In this document: positions 9,941 through 21,640 of the stretch, piece after piece
Layout of the letters: each line of letters starts with the position of its first letter
How positions within the stretch are numbered: position 1 is the first letter of the stretch
Assembly (NCBI RefSeq): GCF_023053635.1
Contig: NC_086171.1
Location: 51,005,538 to 51,069,537, forward strand
Source: Elgaria multicarinata webbii
Taxonomy: Eukaryota; Chordata; Lepidosauria; Squamata; Anguidae
DNA: 64,000 nt
Reading direction: 5' to 3'
Made by a program: the position numbers and the translations under genes
Notes under the pieces: generated by a model
Told to the model about the DNA's origin: nothing
The model's input: only the letters and a program-made list of their open reading frames with translations
Databases searched by the model: none

Positions 9941-11065
9941 GAATGCTTTTCCTGGCATTATTTTAAATGAATTATCAGTAACTGCTGGATTTTCCCAGTA
10001 ATTTGCTAGTTCAGTTCAGACCTCAAAATTACTTTATCATGCTACTAATTCCCAGTTTGGAAGGTTACCTGTATACAGAACAGGATGTGGGTATGTCTAA
10101 TATTTCAGTCTTATGGATGAGCTGCTGCAACAGTACATAAAATCTGGCTTATTGCAGCACAGCTATAACTGTTTTCTATACTTGATAAGTTGTACACTGG
10201 GGCTGCTCCAGCTCTGTGCACAATAGAGTTCTATGTAGCTAAACTTCTGATTATGTAAATTGATTTATCTAGATAAGTACGAATTGTGCAATTCAAACCT
10301 CTACATATTTCCTCGTAAGTAAGCCCCACTCTGTTCAGCCAGACTTACTTCTAAGTAAGTGTGCATAGGGTTGCAGCTTTTGGTTTCTGCCACTAAATTA
10401 TATAGGTTCAATGGAATTTTTCTTTTAGTGTTAGCCTGCTATGTGAATCATGGATGAAAGTATACTTATAAACTGAACTGAGAATTCATTAATTGCAAAT
10501 GTAATATGAATAATTTGAATGAACATTTATCATTGATTTGTTATGATGTAATGTAATGCACACTTTGTGAGGCTTATTAGCAGATATTTTTCTATTATAA
10601 AACTACTACAATTTGTATAAATACTTGTGTGACGCCAACATCTATTGTCACAGATTGGGACTACATCTGAATAACTGATCTTCCAAAACTTGAAGGAAAA
10701 ACCCCTTTAATCTGGGATTGACAGCTCTTCTGTCAGAATGAACCACCTTTATACAGACAAAATTGTCTATTATTGTGAATTATTTCCTTCATTGAGAGAG
10801 CAATCCTACATCCAATCCTCGGGGTTGGATAAATTCCTGGAAGCGAAGGCTATCCATGGCTAATAGTCCTGATGGTTGTGTGCCATCTCCAGTACTCGAG
10901 GCAGTAAGCCTGTGTGCACCAGTTTCTGGGGAACATAGGTGGGAGGATGCTGTTGCACCATGTCCTGCTTGTTCTTTCCTGGCCGATGGCTGGGTGGCCA
11001 CTGTGTGAACAGAGTGCTGGACTAGATGGACCCTTGGTCTGATCCAGCAGGGCTCTTCTTATGTT
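9941..11065 (+). other. PKS 3' flank, presumed 3'UTR and intergenic
   Basis: AT-rich sequence follows the PKS stop. I see no canonical AATAAA before the next repeats, so the transcript end is unclear. It holds one copy of a very common 'AAGTAAGTGTGCATAGGGTTG' repeat (10308-10380). At 10965-11068 it holds a reverse copy of a repeat containing TGGATCAGACCAAGGGTCCA (read on the - strand). Confidence 0.6.
10308..10380. repeat. Short dispersed repeat, 'cctatgcacacttac' family
   Basis: The pattern is a foldback around '(A)AGTAAGCCCCACT...CAGACTTACTTCTAAGTAAG' with a terminal 'GCATAGGGTTGCA'. It recurs at 31303-31393, 39148-39232, 39258-39330 and 39890-39985, so it is a high-copy MITE-like family in this genome. 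Confidence 0.6.
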
Positions 11066-11068
11066 CTT
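10965..11068 (-). repeat. Dispersed repeat, 'ggatcagaccaagggtccatc' family
   Basis: On the - strand it reads AAGAACATAAGAAGAGCC and then TGGATCAGACCAAGGGTCCA followed by TCTAGTCCAGCACTCTG. It also occurs in + orientation at 12853-13020 and in a diverged copy at 48030-48115. I do not know the family name. Confidence 0.6.
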
Positions 11069-11069
11069 A

Positions 11070-11440
11070 CCGAGTTGGCGCTGCTCTGCTGCCAAACCCC
11101 ACACTATTGCTGGGGCACAGTGGTGGCAACTTGTCCTTATGAGGTGAGGCAGCATGGGCTTTCCAGCAGCCATTAGGCTCGCTGGGCCCGCCCCCTCCCA
11201 CTACTAAGCATTCCAGCAACCACTAGGAGGTTGCCTTCTGCCCGGGAACGCTCCCAGAATGGCTCCGAGCGAGTAGACCGGTGAAAGAGACAGGTTGACC
11301 TTGCTCTGGCTGGAAAAGTTGGAGTAAGTCCTCGACTTTTCAGCCACGTCTTTACCCAGGGTGACTTTGAATCTGCAGCTGCATCATATAACTGACGCAG
11401 CATGGATTCAGAGCCACCAAGGGGTAAAGATGACGTCAAG
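11070..11440. mobile_element. Foldback MITE, family A, copy 2
   Basis: It shares GGCGCTGC, GTTGGAGTAAGTCCTCGACT and CTGCAGCTGCATCATATAAC with the copies at 1288-1862, 41490-41866 and 58861-59229. The right end, GTCAAGACAGC, matches the family terminus. The left end is less clear. Confidence 0.55.
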
Positions 11441-11771
11441 ACAGCTCCTTGGATCCTTGTTTGTTCGCCAGATCGTGTGAAGGAAGGAGCAAAAGGGCTG
11501 CATGTATCTTAAGCCAAAATATGATAGTCTGCACTCTCCCACTAGAAAGAGATTTGCAAGTATGAGTGAGCACAATATTTGGAGAAAATGTCACATGGCT
11601 TCAACTAAATAGGACGAAGAACTGTAACAAACAGGCCAAACTGCGGCTTTCCCCCCAAACTCCATCGAGCCAGCTGCAATTTGTAAAAATAGAGATTTAC
11701 AACTGCAATTTGTGCAAATTAAAAAGATACAGAAAACCATAAACTTCCCTGACTTGCTGTGAAGTGAGTCA

Positions 11772-12097
11772 GGGCCTTTCCACACGTCGTACTGAGGCCG
11801 CTTCTATGCGACCCCAGTGCGACCCCAAACCGATCGTGTAGCTTGCCTTTGGAAGAGCCGAGGAAGAGGCGTCCTTGCCGCCACCCACCGACCTCCTCGC
11901 CGGTCAGCGAGGAGAGCTCGGCACCCCGCCTTCTTCCGCCGAGCTTTCCTCGCCGGCCGGCGAGGAGGTCGGTGGGTGGCGGTGGCGGCGGCAAGGACGC
12001 CTCTTCCTCGGCTCTTCCAAAGGCAAGCTACACGATTGGTTTGGGGTCGCACTGGGGTCGCATAGAAGCGGCCTCAGTACGACGTGTGGAAAGGCCC
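11772..12097. mobile_element. GC-rich foldback MITE with near-identical arms
   Basis: Arms of about 135-145 bp are nearly perfect inverted copies (GGGCCTTTCCACACGTCGTA at both ends). They differ by about one substitution and one short GCC-type length change. A 3-bp direct repeat, TCA, flanks the element (11769-11771 and 12098-12100), which fits PIF/Harbinger-type insertion. The centre is GC-rich and non-coding; reading frames seen here are artefacts of the palindrome. The match between arms implies a young insertion. A partial relative lies at 30265-30404. Confidence 0.8.
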
Positions 12098-12100
12098 TCA

Positions 12101-12852
12101 GATTCAGCAGGATCAAATGGACCAAAGACGGGGTGGGTGGGGGGCTGAATCAATGGAACCTTGTCAAGCTCCCCCACCCCCGATGGATTTCTCCAACATG
12201 CCTAGTGGGTCATAGCTCCATTAAAAAATCAATCAAGGGTGGTAATAGCTGCACCAGTACCTATGATATTGTCCAAATACATGGACACATCTTTTTCTTT
12301 GCTGCTTTTTCCAGCCATTGGCTTTGGACATATTTGGGCAAGCACTTGTCGTATTCCTCCCTCCACTGCTCACACCTGAACTGGGACATGTGCAGTGCAG
12401 AAAGGATGCACTGGCTCTTGCAAGTGCCGGGTGAGTCCCTCTCTTCAAGCACAGAGAAAGAAAAAGCAGGTGGGGCTAGATCACACGGGAGGGGGAGCAG
12501 CTGCGGGGCGAGGCCCCACTTCCTTTGATGATGTTCAGTCCACTGGCTTGGTCCCAAGAGGGTGGAGAGCAATCAGGATCCTTGACCAAAGGAGGTTGCC
12601 CGCTGTAGAAAGACTGTATCAAAGCTCTGAAGATACTTAATCAAAGTTAAATCGAGCATCGTTTGCCTACCTTGAAATATTCTAGGATAGCCTTTCAATA
12701 CTCATGCATGAGTCTCTTAAAAGCCAGTAGTCTGTGCTTTGTCCACCCTTACAGGTAATATTAAGTCTCTAGCTTGCTGAAGGCACCCCTGATGAAAGCC
12801 AAAGAGCTCTTGCCCTATGGCTCTTAGCCTGTGGCATTCTATGTGGAACAGT
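12101..12852. other. Intergenic, nothing recognised
   Basis: This is mixed-composition sequence between the PKS gene and the PTCHD3-like block. I see no splice-consistent coding exon, RNA gene or clear repeat end. Confidence 0.5.
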
Positions 12853-13020
12853 AAGAACGTAAGAGCCGTGCTGGATCAAACCAAGGGTCCATCTAGTCCA
12901 GCATTCTGTTCATACAGTGGCCAACCAGCTACCCATGGAAAACCCACAAATAGGACATGAATGGAACAGCACCTCCCTGTCGTGTTCTGGTTCCCACTCT
13001 TTACTATACCATCTTGACGA
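12853..13020 (+). repeat. Dispersed repeat, 'ggatcagaccaagggtccatc' family
   Basis: It starts AAGAACGTAAGAGCC and continues with CAAGGGTCCATCTAGTCCAG and CAGTGGCCAACCAG. It is the + strand counterpart of 10965-11068. Confidence 0.6.
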
Positions 13021-14232
13021 ACAGCCTGAGAAGACTAATTTTGGGATCAGAACGGTAGCCGTTAAGGCTATTGCTATCATCATAATCATCACTATACTTA
13101 GCAACATATCTGGAGAAATATGAATGATATATAGGAGCCTCTTATCCCACAAGCTGAGTGACTTTGTCTTCAATTACTGCTAATAGCAGGATTGTCCATT
13201 GCCACCTATTAAGTACAAGGATGCTTCCCCATTTAAATGCTCAACAATATAATTTTACATGAATTATATCTACAACCACAGCCTTTCTGGGCAATTCACT
13301 GTAATTGGACAGGGCAATTAGTTTGGGGCCTTACTGAGAATGTTTCCCAGGTGAAACTAGTCTAAACAGGGATATGGGTATAGCTGAAGAGTTAACAGAA
13401 AGCCTGGGTCCATCTTGAGATGAAAAGCAGAACTCAGCTTTATTTTCCTGCTCAGTCAAGTCTTCTTCCACACTGCCATCTAGTGACACTCATACAGCTA
13501 ATACTTCATTATCCTTTATAAAGAGGGGGATAATACAGAAACCAAATGAATAAATTGAATAATATGATTTAATAATGAATATTGTAATACCCATGAAAGA
13601 TAGGGCAGATGTACATGAGCATTCATCTGAGATTCTGTCCTGTTGACATTCAACCCTGTCAAAATCTACCCAAATTCAGGCCTTTAAAAACAAATTCTGC
13701 CATACCTTCAAAAAGCGTTACCTTAATCCAAGGTGAGTCCAGATCCATTGAAATGCTGGATTCAACTTGATTTGCCCTGTACTGGGTTCAGACCGCCATT
13801 ACTGCCAGCCCTGTCTCTTTTCTGCACCACATACCCTTCTCCCAAATTTACATGGTGGCTGTCATGACCTTGACCCTGAGCAGCAGCTGGGACACAGATA
13901 CAGAGGAGGATCAACCAGGTGTTTCTACTAAGATTTAAAGGCAATCACCACAGCATGCTGTTAAACAGAGTGGCTTCAAACAGCCATCTGAACAATCTTT
14001 ATGCTAGTCTACACTAATTCAGGGTATACCACGCCATGAACAAATGCCTGAAATATGCCACAATCTACAGGTAGGTAATATTTATTCTTAGACCATCAAC
14101 AGTCTATTATAAACAGGTATTATTTATCAAAGAGTACACTTACATTACAGAAGAAACGTGGGATAGATGGCTATGGAGTGTAAGGTTCCTCCTCAAGATG
14201 CTGTGAAATCATGCCTTAACTTCTTGCATTCA

Positions 14233-14238
14233 TTTATT
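14233..14238 (-). promoter_or_regulatory. Possible polyadenylation signal of PTCHD3-like gene 1
   Basis: The - strand reads AATAAA about 235 bp after the stop codon at 14473. It is the first canonical hexamer I noticed downstream. Its use is inferred only from position. Confidence 0.4.
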
Positions 14239-14472
14239 TTTCCATTTTGACAGTAGGTGTTGCATGTTCCCACCTAACAACCGAAGGCGGAATAAAATGT
14301 TCTGCGAACGTGATGTCTGCATGTGTGATGTGACTTTTCCCCTCTCTCCTTTCTCCTGTAGTCCACCACATACTTGAAAATCTGCTCTGGAGGGTGCCCC
14401 AACCCTCCGCAGGTAGAGGGGAACTGTAGTTCTGGTTCTGCTCACAGAAACAGTTCTGTCAATGGAAAGCCT

Positions 14473-16082
14473 TCACTGGATGTTATCCTGAGCTCCTTCA
14501 ATACTGGGTGACTTTTCTAAGCAGTGGAGACTGCTTTGGTGCAATCTGTTCGACCATGCACCACAAAAGCCAAAAAATGTTAAAAATACGGGAATAAAAA
14601 TGAGACCATGAGCTGCCCCAAACAGGATCACAAGGGACATTATCTTAAAAAAAGTTCTAAAGATGTACGTGGATGACATTGACAACACAAAGACTCCCAA
14701 AAGGGTGGAGACAGCTGCCTGCACAATAGGATAACCAAGATGGTACAGACCTTCCATTGCCTTCTTGTTCACTTTAGATTCCTCACTGGAAACAATGGCA
14801 TACGAAATATGAGCAGAGAAATCTACTGAAAATCCTATACAAATAATAAGGTTGATCATGGATATGGAGTCAAGATTGACGTCCCAATGAGCCATGAAAC
14901 CAGTCACACCAACAATAACAGATGCAATAGCAAAAGTTAGCCACAAAGAGCAGAGAGGATTGGGAATGAGCAGCAAGGAAATAAGTAGCATAGCTCCAGT
15001 GGCAACCACAAGCTTGTGAATGGTATGCTTTACTATTACAAGAAACTGATCAAAGTATATAAAAGATGGATGATAAACCATTAGTGGTATTTTGCAGTTT
15101 TTAGCAAGGCCTCTCAGTTGCTTTAAGAGATTTTTCTTATCTACTGAACTAGTAACATTGACTGTCTGTATGAAAAAACGTGAGGCTGATATTTCTGTAA
15201 TGCTAAAATTAACATTCCACTCTAACTCTGGATTTACTTTAAATAGGGAAGGAAGATTTCCAATGAATACATGACGGTCATCTATATTTAGAGACATGTG
15301 TTCAGCAAAAGTTTCATAAATTCTCAACCATGACACTGAGTATTTTTTGTCCACATAAGAAGAGTTTTCTAATGACTCCATGCAGTTCTCAAGATCTGCA
15401 CGAACAGATGAATTCCAATATGCTATGCTTTCAGTAATAACAACCATAACCCTTGGACCATATCCCTTGGAAAAATATTCATCTTCCCAATCGTAATACT
15501 GAATGACGTAAGAATTATCACTAGCTAGATTGCGAACATCTATACCTTCTTTAACTTGTGTGCATCCATAAATGCTACTGCCCAGGTAAACAAGATACAG
15601 TATCACCACTATCACCTTGGTCCAGCTATGCATAAGGAAAGGACCATAACGCTCTCTAAAAAATCCGTTCATGGGATGTTCAGTCTCTGCTCCAGTGGAC
15701 TTATCGTAAGATCCTCCTACACAGCATATATTAAACAGGCAACCTTGAGAATCCTGAGGCACATCCGGCACTTTCATGAAGGTGAGCCAATGTCTGTTGC
15801 TTTCTTCTCTTTGGCCATTCAGAGCAAGAACAGCCCCAAGGAACGTCAGGTTGTATATGTAGCAGAAGGTGAAGGCTGTTCCTGTATAGATGCAAAATGA
15901 CTGAATTGATGGGAAGGAAGTTACAGTTCCGATGTAGAAGGCTAAAACATCTGTAAAAGTTGTGATGGTTACTGAGACAAAAGTCTTTGAATAGGTTTCA
16001 GCCATTCGATCTCTGATTCTGTTCTTTACTTTTGTCTGTTCCCAGCAGGACACCAAGATGAACATGTCATCCAGACCAACCC
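14473..16082 (-). CDS. PTCHD3: PTCHD3-like gene 1, exon 4 (sterol-sensing core to C-terminus)
   Basis: This terminal exon completes an 882-residue protein (exon 1 19275-18505, exon 2 17933-17812, exon 3 17410-17265). It starts at CAG|GGGTTGG, finishing a split Gly codon to give LILGVGLDDMFIL, the first RND/patched 'GxxxDD' motif. Then come sterol-sensing helices (ITTFTDVLAFYIGTV, FCYIYNLTFLGAVLAL), a helix at PFLMHSWTKVIVVILYLVYL, a second extracellular loop with several NxS/T sites, and C-terminal helices with GFSVDFSAHISYA. The end is a hydrophilic tail, LEKSPSIEGAQDNIQ, that gene 2 lacks. PTCHD3 proteins are 12-helix membrane proteins reported mainly from male germ cells; their substrate is unknown. 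The reading frame is intact. Confidence 0.9.
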
Positions 16083-17811
<1,729 letters not shown>

Positions 17812-17933
17812 CTTGAACATGATATAATTGAAAAGAATATTGTTAAAAAATATGTGACAGACATCAATGGGATCACATCCTTAGAAATTTTTTCAAATTC
17901 TTTCTGTCTGGACAGTGAGGTAAAATAGGCCAC
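17812..17933 (-). CDS. PTCHD3: PTCHD3-like gene 1, exon 2
   Basis: This is a 122-bp exon with acceptor CTGCAG|GTGGCC and donor CAAG|GTAAC. It encodes VAYFTSLSRQKEFEKISKDV, then a membrane segment (VTYFLTIFFSIISCS) and the first two bases of an Arg codon completed by exon 3. The match in gene 2 is 32245-32366. Confidence 0.92.
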
Positions 17934-18504
17934 CTGCAGGGTTGAGGGTTGAAAGAGGAGAAAGAGAATAAACTGTTACATATTTTATCTCCTAAGATGT
18001 ATCTTAGGACATAATAAAAAGAAATAAAAATAGATTATCATCTTTTACTTCAGGGCTTTTCCCAATACATTAAAAAAAAAACGTTTAAAAAGAACCCCCA
18101 AAATGTGGTAGCTTCTTTCCACTGAAACTTCGCCTTCATGTTAATATCAATAACTGCCCTGCCTAACTTTTCAAAGAAGGTTGAATTTAATAAATTTAAT
18201 AAAACATCTAGTTTCCTTATCAGATGAATGGTTGTAATATATTCAGACATAAAAGAATGAGGCGGGATTGATTTAAATTTACCAAAACAAAGGCTGATTT
18301 AAATCGAGAAATAGAATATGTATTAAAACTAAAAAAGAGTAGCTTCTGCCGTTAGTCTTTGGCGGCTGCAACGGACTAAAACAGCTATCACTTTGAAAAT
18401 TGTTATTAAAACGAAGAGCATGAATAAAGGAAAGCACTAAGTAAAGGTGCATATTTTCTGTTTTTCATGCTGTGCGAAGCAGCCCCAAGGCACCCACCAC
18501 TGAC
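17934..18504 (-). other. PTCHD3-like gene 1, intron 1
   Basis: The donor GTCAGT (complement of 18499-18504) follows a Cgg Arg codon in phase 0. I chose this donor because it joins in frame to exon 2; later GT dinucleotides would shift the frame. The intron is AT-rich with no recognised repeat. Confidence 0.7.
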
Positions 18505-19275
18505 CCGGACCGACGTGAGGTTCAAGGACTCCAACATGCCCGGGATGCGCTCCAGAAAGGCGTGCAGCCAGAGCGCGCTGGCCTCTCCTTGCGACGCTTC
18601 ATCCTCCTGCAAGAAATAGATGAGGCGCATCGCTTTGGCGGCCCGGACGGGGCGCTTCGGCCCAGCTCCAGGCCCCAGCGTGACGCCCCCTAGGAAGAAG
18701 CCCAGGAAGACGCGGTCTTGGAAGAGCGGGAAAGTGAGGGTAGGGAGCAGCGCCTCTATTCGTGCGGGGTCGCCCTGCAAGAGGAGGAAAAGCGGGTTGG
18801 GGCTCCAGCAAGTGCCGTCGTTGCGCGCGCAAAGCTTGTCGTACGAGAGCTCGGTGGCGTTGGGCCCGGTAGCAGTGAGGCCCCGCACCGCCGCGTCCAG
18901 CGCCAGCAGCTCGGCGAATGCTGCCTTGGTGAGGAGCGAGCTCCTGTCTCCAGAGGCCACGGCTATGAAGGAAGCGAAGGTGCCCCTGGTGCTCAGCCTC
19001 TCCGCGGAGAAGCGCTTGGCGTCGTCCGTCGGGAAACGCGCCTGGACGAAGCGCCGCTCGCCCTTGGCGGGCCCCCCGACGGGCGTGTACTGGCCCTCCA
19101 GGTCATTGGCCTCACGGCTGAGGAGAAACATGAAGCCGGCGCCCAGGACGCCCGAGAGCGCCAAGGGCAGCAGCAGGAAGGGCCACGGGTGGGCGCCCAC
19201 GGAGGCGCCGAGGGCCCGGAGCGCGTGCGACAGGGGCCGCACCACGCAGTCGTTGTGGCATCCGCGGGGCGACAT
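18505..19275 (-). CDS. PTCHD3: PTCHD3-like gene 1, exon 1 (N-terminus, first helix, first extracellular loop)
   Basis: It holds 257 codons from ATG at 19275 (MSPRGCHNDCVVRPLSHAL). The first membrane helix is about residues 32-52 (PWPFLLLPLALSGVLGAGFM). The first extracellular loop carries KLCARNDGTCW, a cysteine pair typical of this family, and LNLTSVR at the exon end. An in-frame GTG precedes the ATG but is not a likely start. Exon length equals that of gene 2 exactly. From about codon 113 to the exon end it differs from gene 2 by only about 4 of 436 bases, while the earlier part differs at about a third of residues. Confidence 0.9.
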
Positions 19276-19416
19276 CACCGTCTTTCCCCGGCCCCTTCCT
19301 TGCCCGCTAAAGGAACCGGGACTTCACAGCCAATAGCCTGGTTCTTGCTCAGTGGGCTCTATCAGTTGCGGAGCGGCCGTTCTCCGCGTGGCGGGTGCAT
19401 TCCGTATTCCGCCATC

Positions 19417-19462
19417 ATGTTTTGTTGCTGCTCCCCCAAGCTCAGTCCTGCAGAATTCAACG
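19417..19462 (+). CDS. Possible first coding exon of an unknown divergent gene
   Basis: An ATG in fair Kozak context (GCCATCATGT) opens MFCCCSPKLSPAEFN. The stretch ends at a good donor, AACG|GTAGGT, inside the CpG island. It would be transcribed away from PTCHD3-like gene 1. I do not recognise the peptide and found no continuing exon. A diverged counterpart near 33810-33860 lacks a clear ATG. It may be chance. Confidence 0.2.
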
Positions 19463-19480
19463 GTAGGTTCCTGGGTTGGT

Positions 19481-19848
19481 GAAAGTGGACTGTAGCGTTT
19501 CAGAAGCTGAGAGGTGACCGAGGGTCAGCAGTGGTTTCCGTGAAAGCGTGGGGCAAGCCCGTTTGGCAGCCGCCCCCACAACCGCGCCTCTGACGCTGCC
19601 CCTGCTTTCAGGTTTAGAATCCAAAAGTCGTCGCGCAAAAAGAAAAGCTGTTGGGAGTGAGCAAAGAGAAGGCAAATACAGGCACTTGTATAACTGAGTT
19701 ATACAGTTCTTATCAGTTGGAATAGAAATAATTCCTGGACAGGAGGAAACAAAATGTGCTGGTCTCTCAGCTATGCTGATGGACTGTCCCTTGCTTTCTA
19801 TAGATACATTAACCAGATTCCAGAAGATACCTGGGAGATCTTCTAGCT
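19481..19848. other. Spacer upstream of gene 1
   Basis: No feature is recognised beyond the end of the CpG-rich area and the homology to gene 2's upstream region. Confidence 0.5.
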
Positions 19849-19987
19849 CAGTGGTTCTCAACCTTCCTAATGCCGCGACCCTTTAATACAGTTCCTCATG
19901 TTGTGGTGACCCCCAACCATAAAATTATTTTTGTTCAATTAAAGGGAAATAAACACAAATCAATCATGACATCAGAAATTGCTATAC
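19849..19987. mobile_element. SPIN/URR1-like hAT fragment (one terminus)
   Basis: It begins CAGTGGTTCTCAACCTTCCT and continues AATGCCGCGACCCTTTAATA and GGTGACCCCCAACCATAAAA. From memory, this is the terminal sequence of the SPIN ('Space Invader')/URR1 group of hAT transposons, known for patchy, horizontally spread distribution in tetrapods. Only this end is present; the rest is lost or displaced where the LINE tail starts. Confidence 0.7.
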
Positions 19988-21003
19988 ATCATTTATTTTT
20001 ATTTATTTTATTTATTTATTACATTTTTATACCGCCCAATAGCCGAAGCTCTCTGGGCGGTTCACAAAAATTAAAACCACAAAAAACATCCAACGGGTTA
20101 AAAACACAATTACGAAATACAGTATAAAAAGCGCAACCAGGATAAAACCACACAGCAAAGTTGATTATAAGATTAAAATACAGAGTTAAAACAGTAAAAT
20201 TTAAATTTAAGTTAAAATTAAGTGTTAAAATACTGAGAGAATAAAAAGGTCTTCAGCTGGCGACGAAAGCAGTACAGTGTAGGCGCCAGGCGGACCTCTC
20301 TGGAGAGCTCATTCCACAACCGGGGTGCCACAGCGGAGAAAGCCCTCCTCCTAGTAGCCACCTGCCTCACTTCCTTTGGCAGGGGCTCACGGAGAAGGGC
20401 CCCTGTAGATGATCTTAAGGTCCGGGTAGGTACATATGGGAGGAGGCGTTCCTTCAGATAACCTGGCCCCAAACCGTTTAGGGCTTTAAATGTCAATACC
20501 AGCACTTTGAATTGGGCCTGGACCTGGACTGGCAGTCAATGAAGCTGGAAAAGGACTGGCGTAATGTGATCTCGTCGGCCAGTCCCTGTTAGTAAACGGG
20601 CTGCCCTGTTTTGTACCAGCTGAAGCTTCCGGACCGTTTTCAAAGGCAGCTCCACATATAACGCATTGCAGTAATCCAAGCGAGAGGTTATCAGAGCATG
20701 GATAACTGTAGCTAGGCTATCTCTGTCCAGATAAGGGCATAGTTGGTATATCAACCTAAGCTGATAAAAGGTGCTTTTTGCCACTGAGTTCACCTGTGCC
20801 TCAAGTGACAGTTCTGGATCCAAGAGCACCCCCAAACTACGGACCCGATCCTTTAGGGAGAGTGCAACCCCGTCCATTACCGTGCTCAGGCACTGGTTCA
20901 GAACAGTCACTGCCTCACCTGGGTTTGATGAAAAGGAAAGGTAGAGCTGGGTATCATCCGCATATTGATGACACCTCAGTCCACATCTCCGGATAACCTC
21001 CCG
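19988..21003 (-). mobile_element. L2/CR1-type LINE, 5'-truncated, RT C-terminal part
   Basis: The 3' end is on the left: an A/T-rich tail, then TACCGCCCAATAGCCGAAGC read on the + strand. On the - strand the protein reads YADDTQLYLSFSS (catalytic YADD), LDYCNALYVELPLKTVRKLQ, HITPVLFQLH, one TGA in place of the usual Trp codon, then LVLTFKALNGLGPGYLKERL and LKTFLFSQYFNT to a stop. A stretch between the NQCLSTVMD and GVALSLKD segments is deleted relative to usual L2-type elements. Few lesions suggest a fairly young insertion. Confidence 0.85.
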
Positions 21004-21176
21004 GATTACTGATTACATGCATCAGTAATCCCAACATTCAGTGGAAGGAATGACATATGGCTTCAGCTAAACAGGATGAAGTTCTGCCTCAAATGGTTTT
21101 AGTGAAAGAAACTGGAAGTCTGCATACTAGACATACCACACTACTGGGAAATGTGACATGAAGTTTCAAAGAGCCA

Positions 21177-21640
21177 GGGTGGTGGAGTAAGAGTGTTAGA
21201 CTAAGAAGTTCATTAGACGAGTGTTTTATCGCATGCTCGCTACTGCCCACTTACGGATGTGTGCGCATCCTTTAGACGATGATGTCCGCCTTCTCGTTTT
21301 TCTGTAGCAAAATAGACCCCTTTTAATCCAATTTATATATAAAAAAACACGGAATGTGCTGCAATTTCCTGCTGTGTGTAAGAAAAGTAGCATGATAAAA
21401 CAGCTCTGAATGGGCCACGTGGTCTTTGTTTACTTCCTCTTTCTTCTCCTGGCAGAAAGAGGAAGTAATCAGGGACAAAAGTGGGCTGGGAAGCGACAGA
21501 AAGGAAACATGATTCCCCACCCCCACCCCAAAGTGATGACGCTCTAAAACAGGGAAACCCATGTTCAAATCCCTACTCAGCATGCCTCATCTGTTTCAGA
21601 GTTGGGAGAATAAAATGGGGTAGGGAGAACCTTGTATTCT
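21177..21640 (+). repeat. tRNA-like SINE split by a second element
   Basis: The SINE head (AGCCAGGGTGGTGGAGTAAG, AGTGTTAGACTAAG) is at 21177-21217. Its continuation (GGGAAACCCATGTTCAAATC, then CTACTCAGC) is at 21547-21640. The 330 bp between belong to a MITE family that also has a copy at 42780-43110. Confidence 0.5.
21218..21546. mobile_element. Foldback MITE, 'gcgataaatcgctcatt' family, copy 1
   Basis: It carries TTTTATCGCATGCTCGCTAC at one side, CACGGAATGTGCTGC inside and TTTACTTCCTCTTTCTTCTC near the other end. This arrangement is matched in reverse orientation at 42780-43110. Shorter relatives with GTGCNATAAATCGCTCATTT words lie near 24740-24810, 50190-50250 and 63510-63560. Confidence 0.45.

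Larger units (their letters stand above)
18463..19480. promoter_or_regulatory. CpG-rich island over exon 1 and upstream of PTCHD3-like gene 1
   Basis: CpG density and GC content rise sharply from exon 1 to about 19480 compared with the AT-rich surroundings. An ATTGG (CCAAT-box) element lies near 19331 in the gene's upstream flank, about 55 bp before the ATG. This is typical of a vertebrate CpG-island promoter and could serve both directions. Confidence 0.6.

Noticed and set aside
11817-12148. Several overlapping open frames rich in Arg, Pro and Gly
   Set aside because: They read through both arms of one palindrome on both strands, so they mirror each other. There is no protein family resemblance.
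18472-19482. Long + strand open frames opposite PTCHD3-like exon 1 (and likewise at 32816-33902)
   Set aside because: They are GC-rich antisense shadows of exon 1. The - strand frame has family motifs, splice sites in phase and a paralogue.
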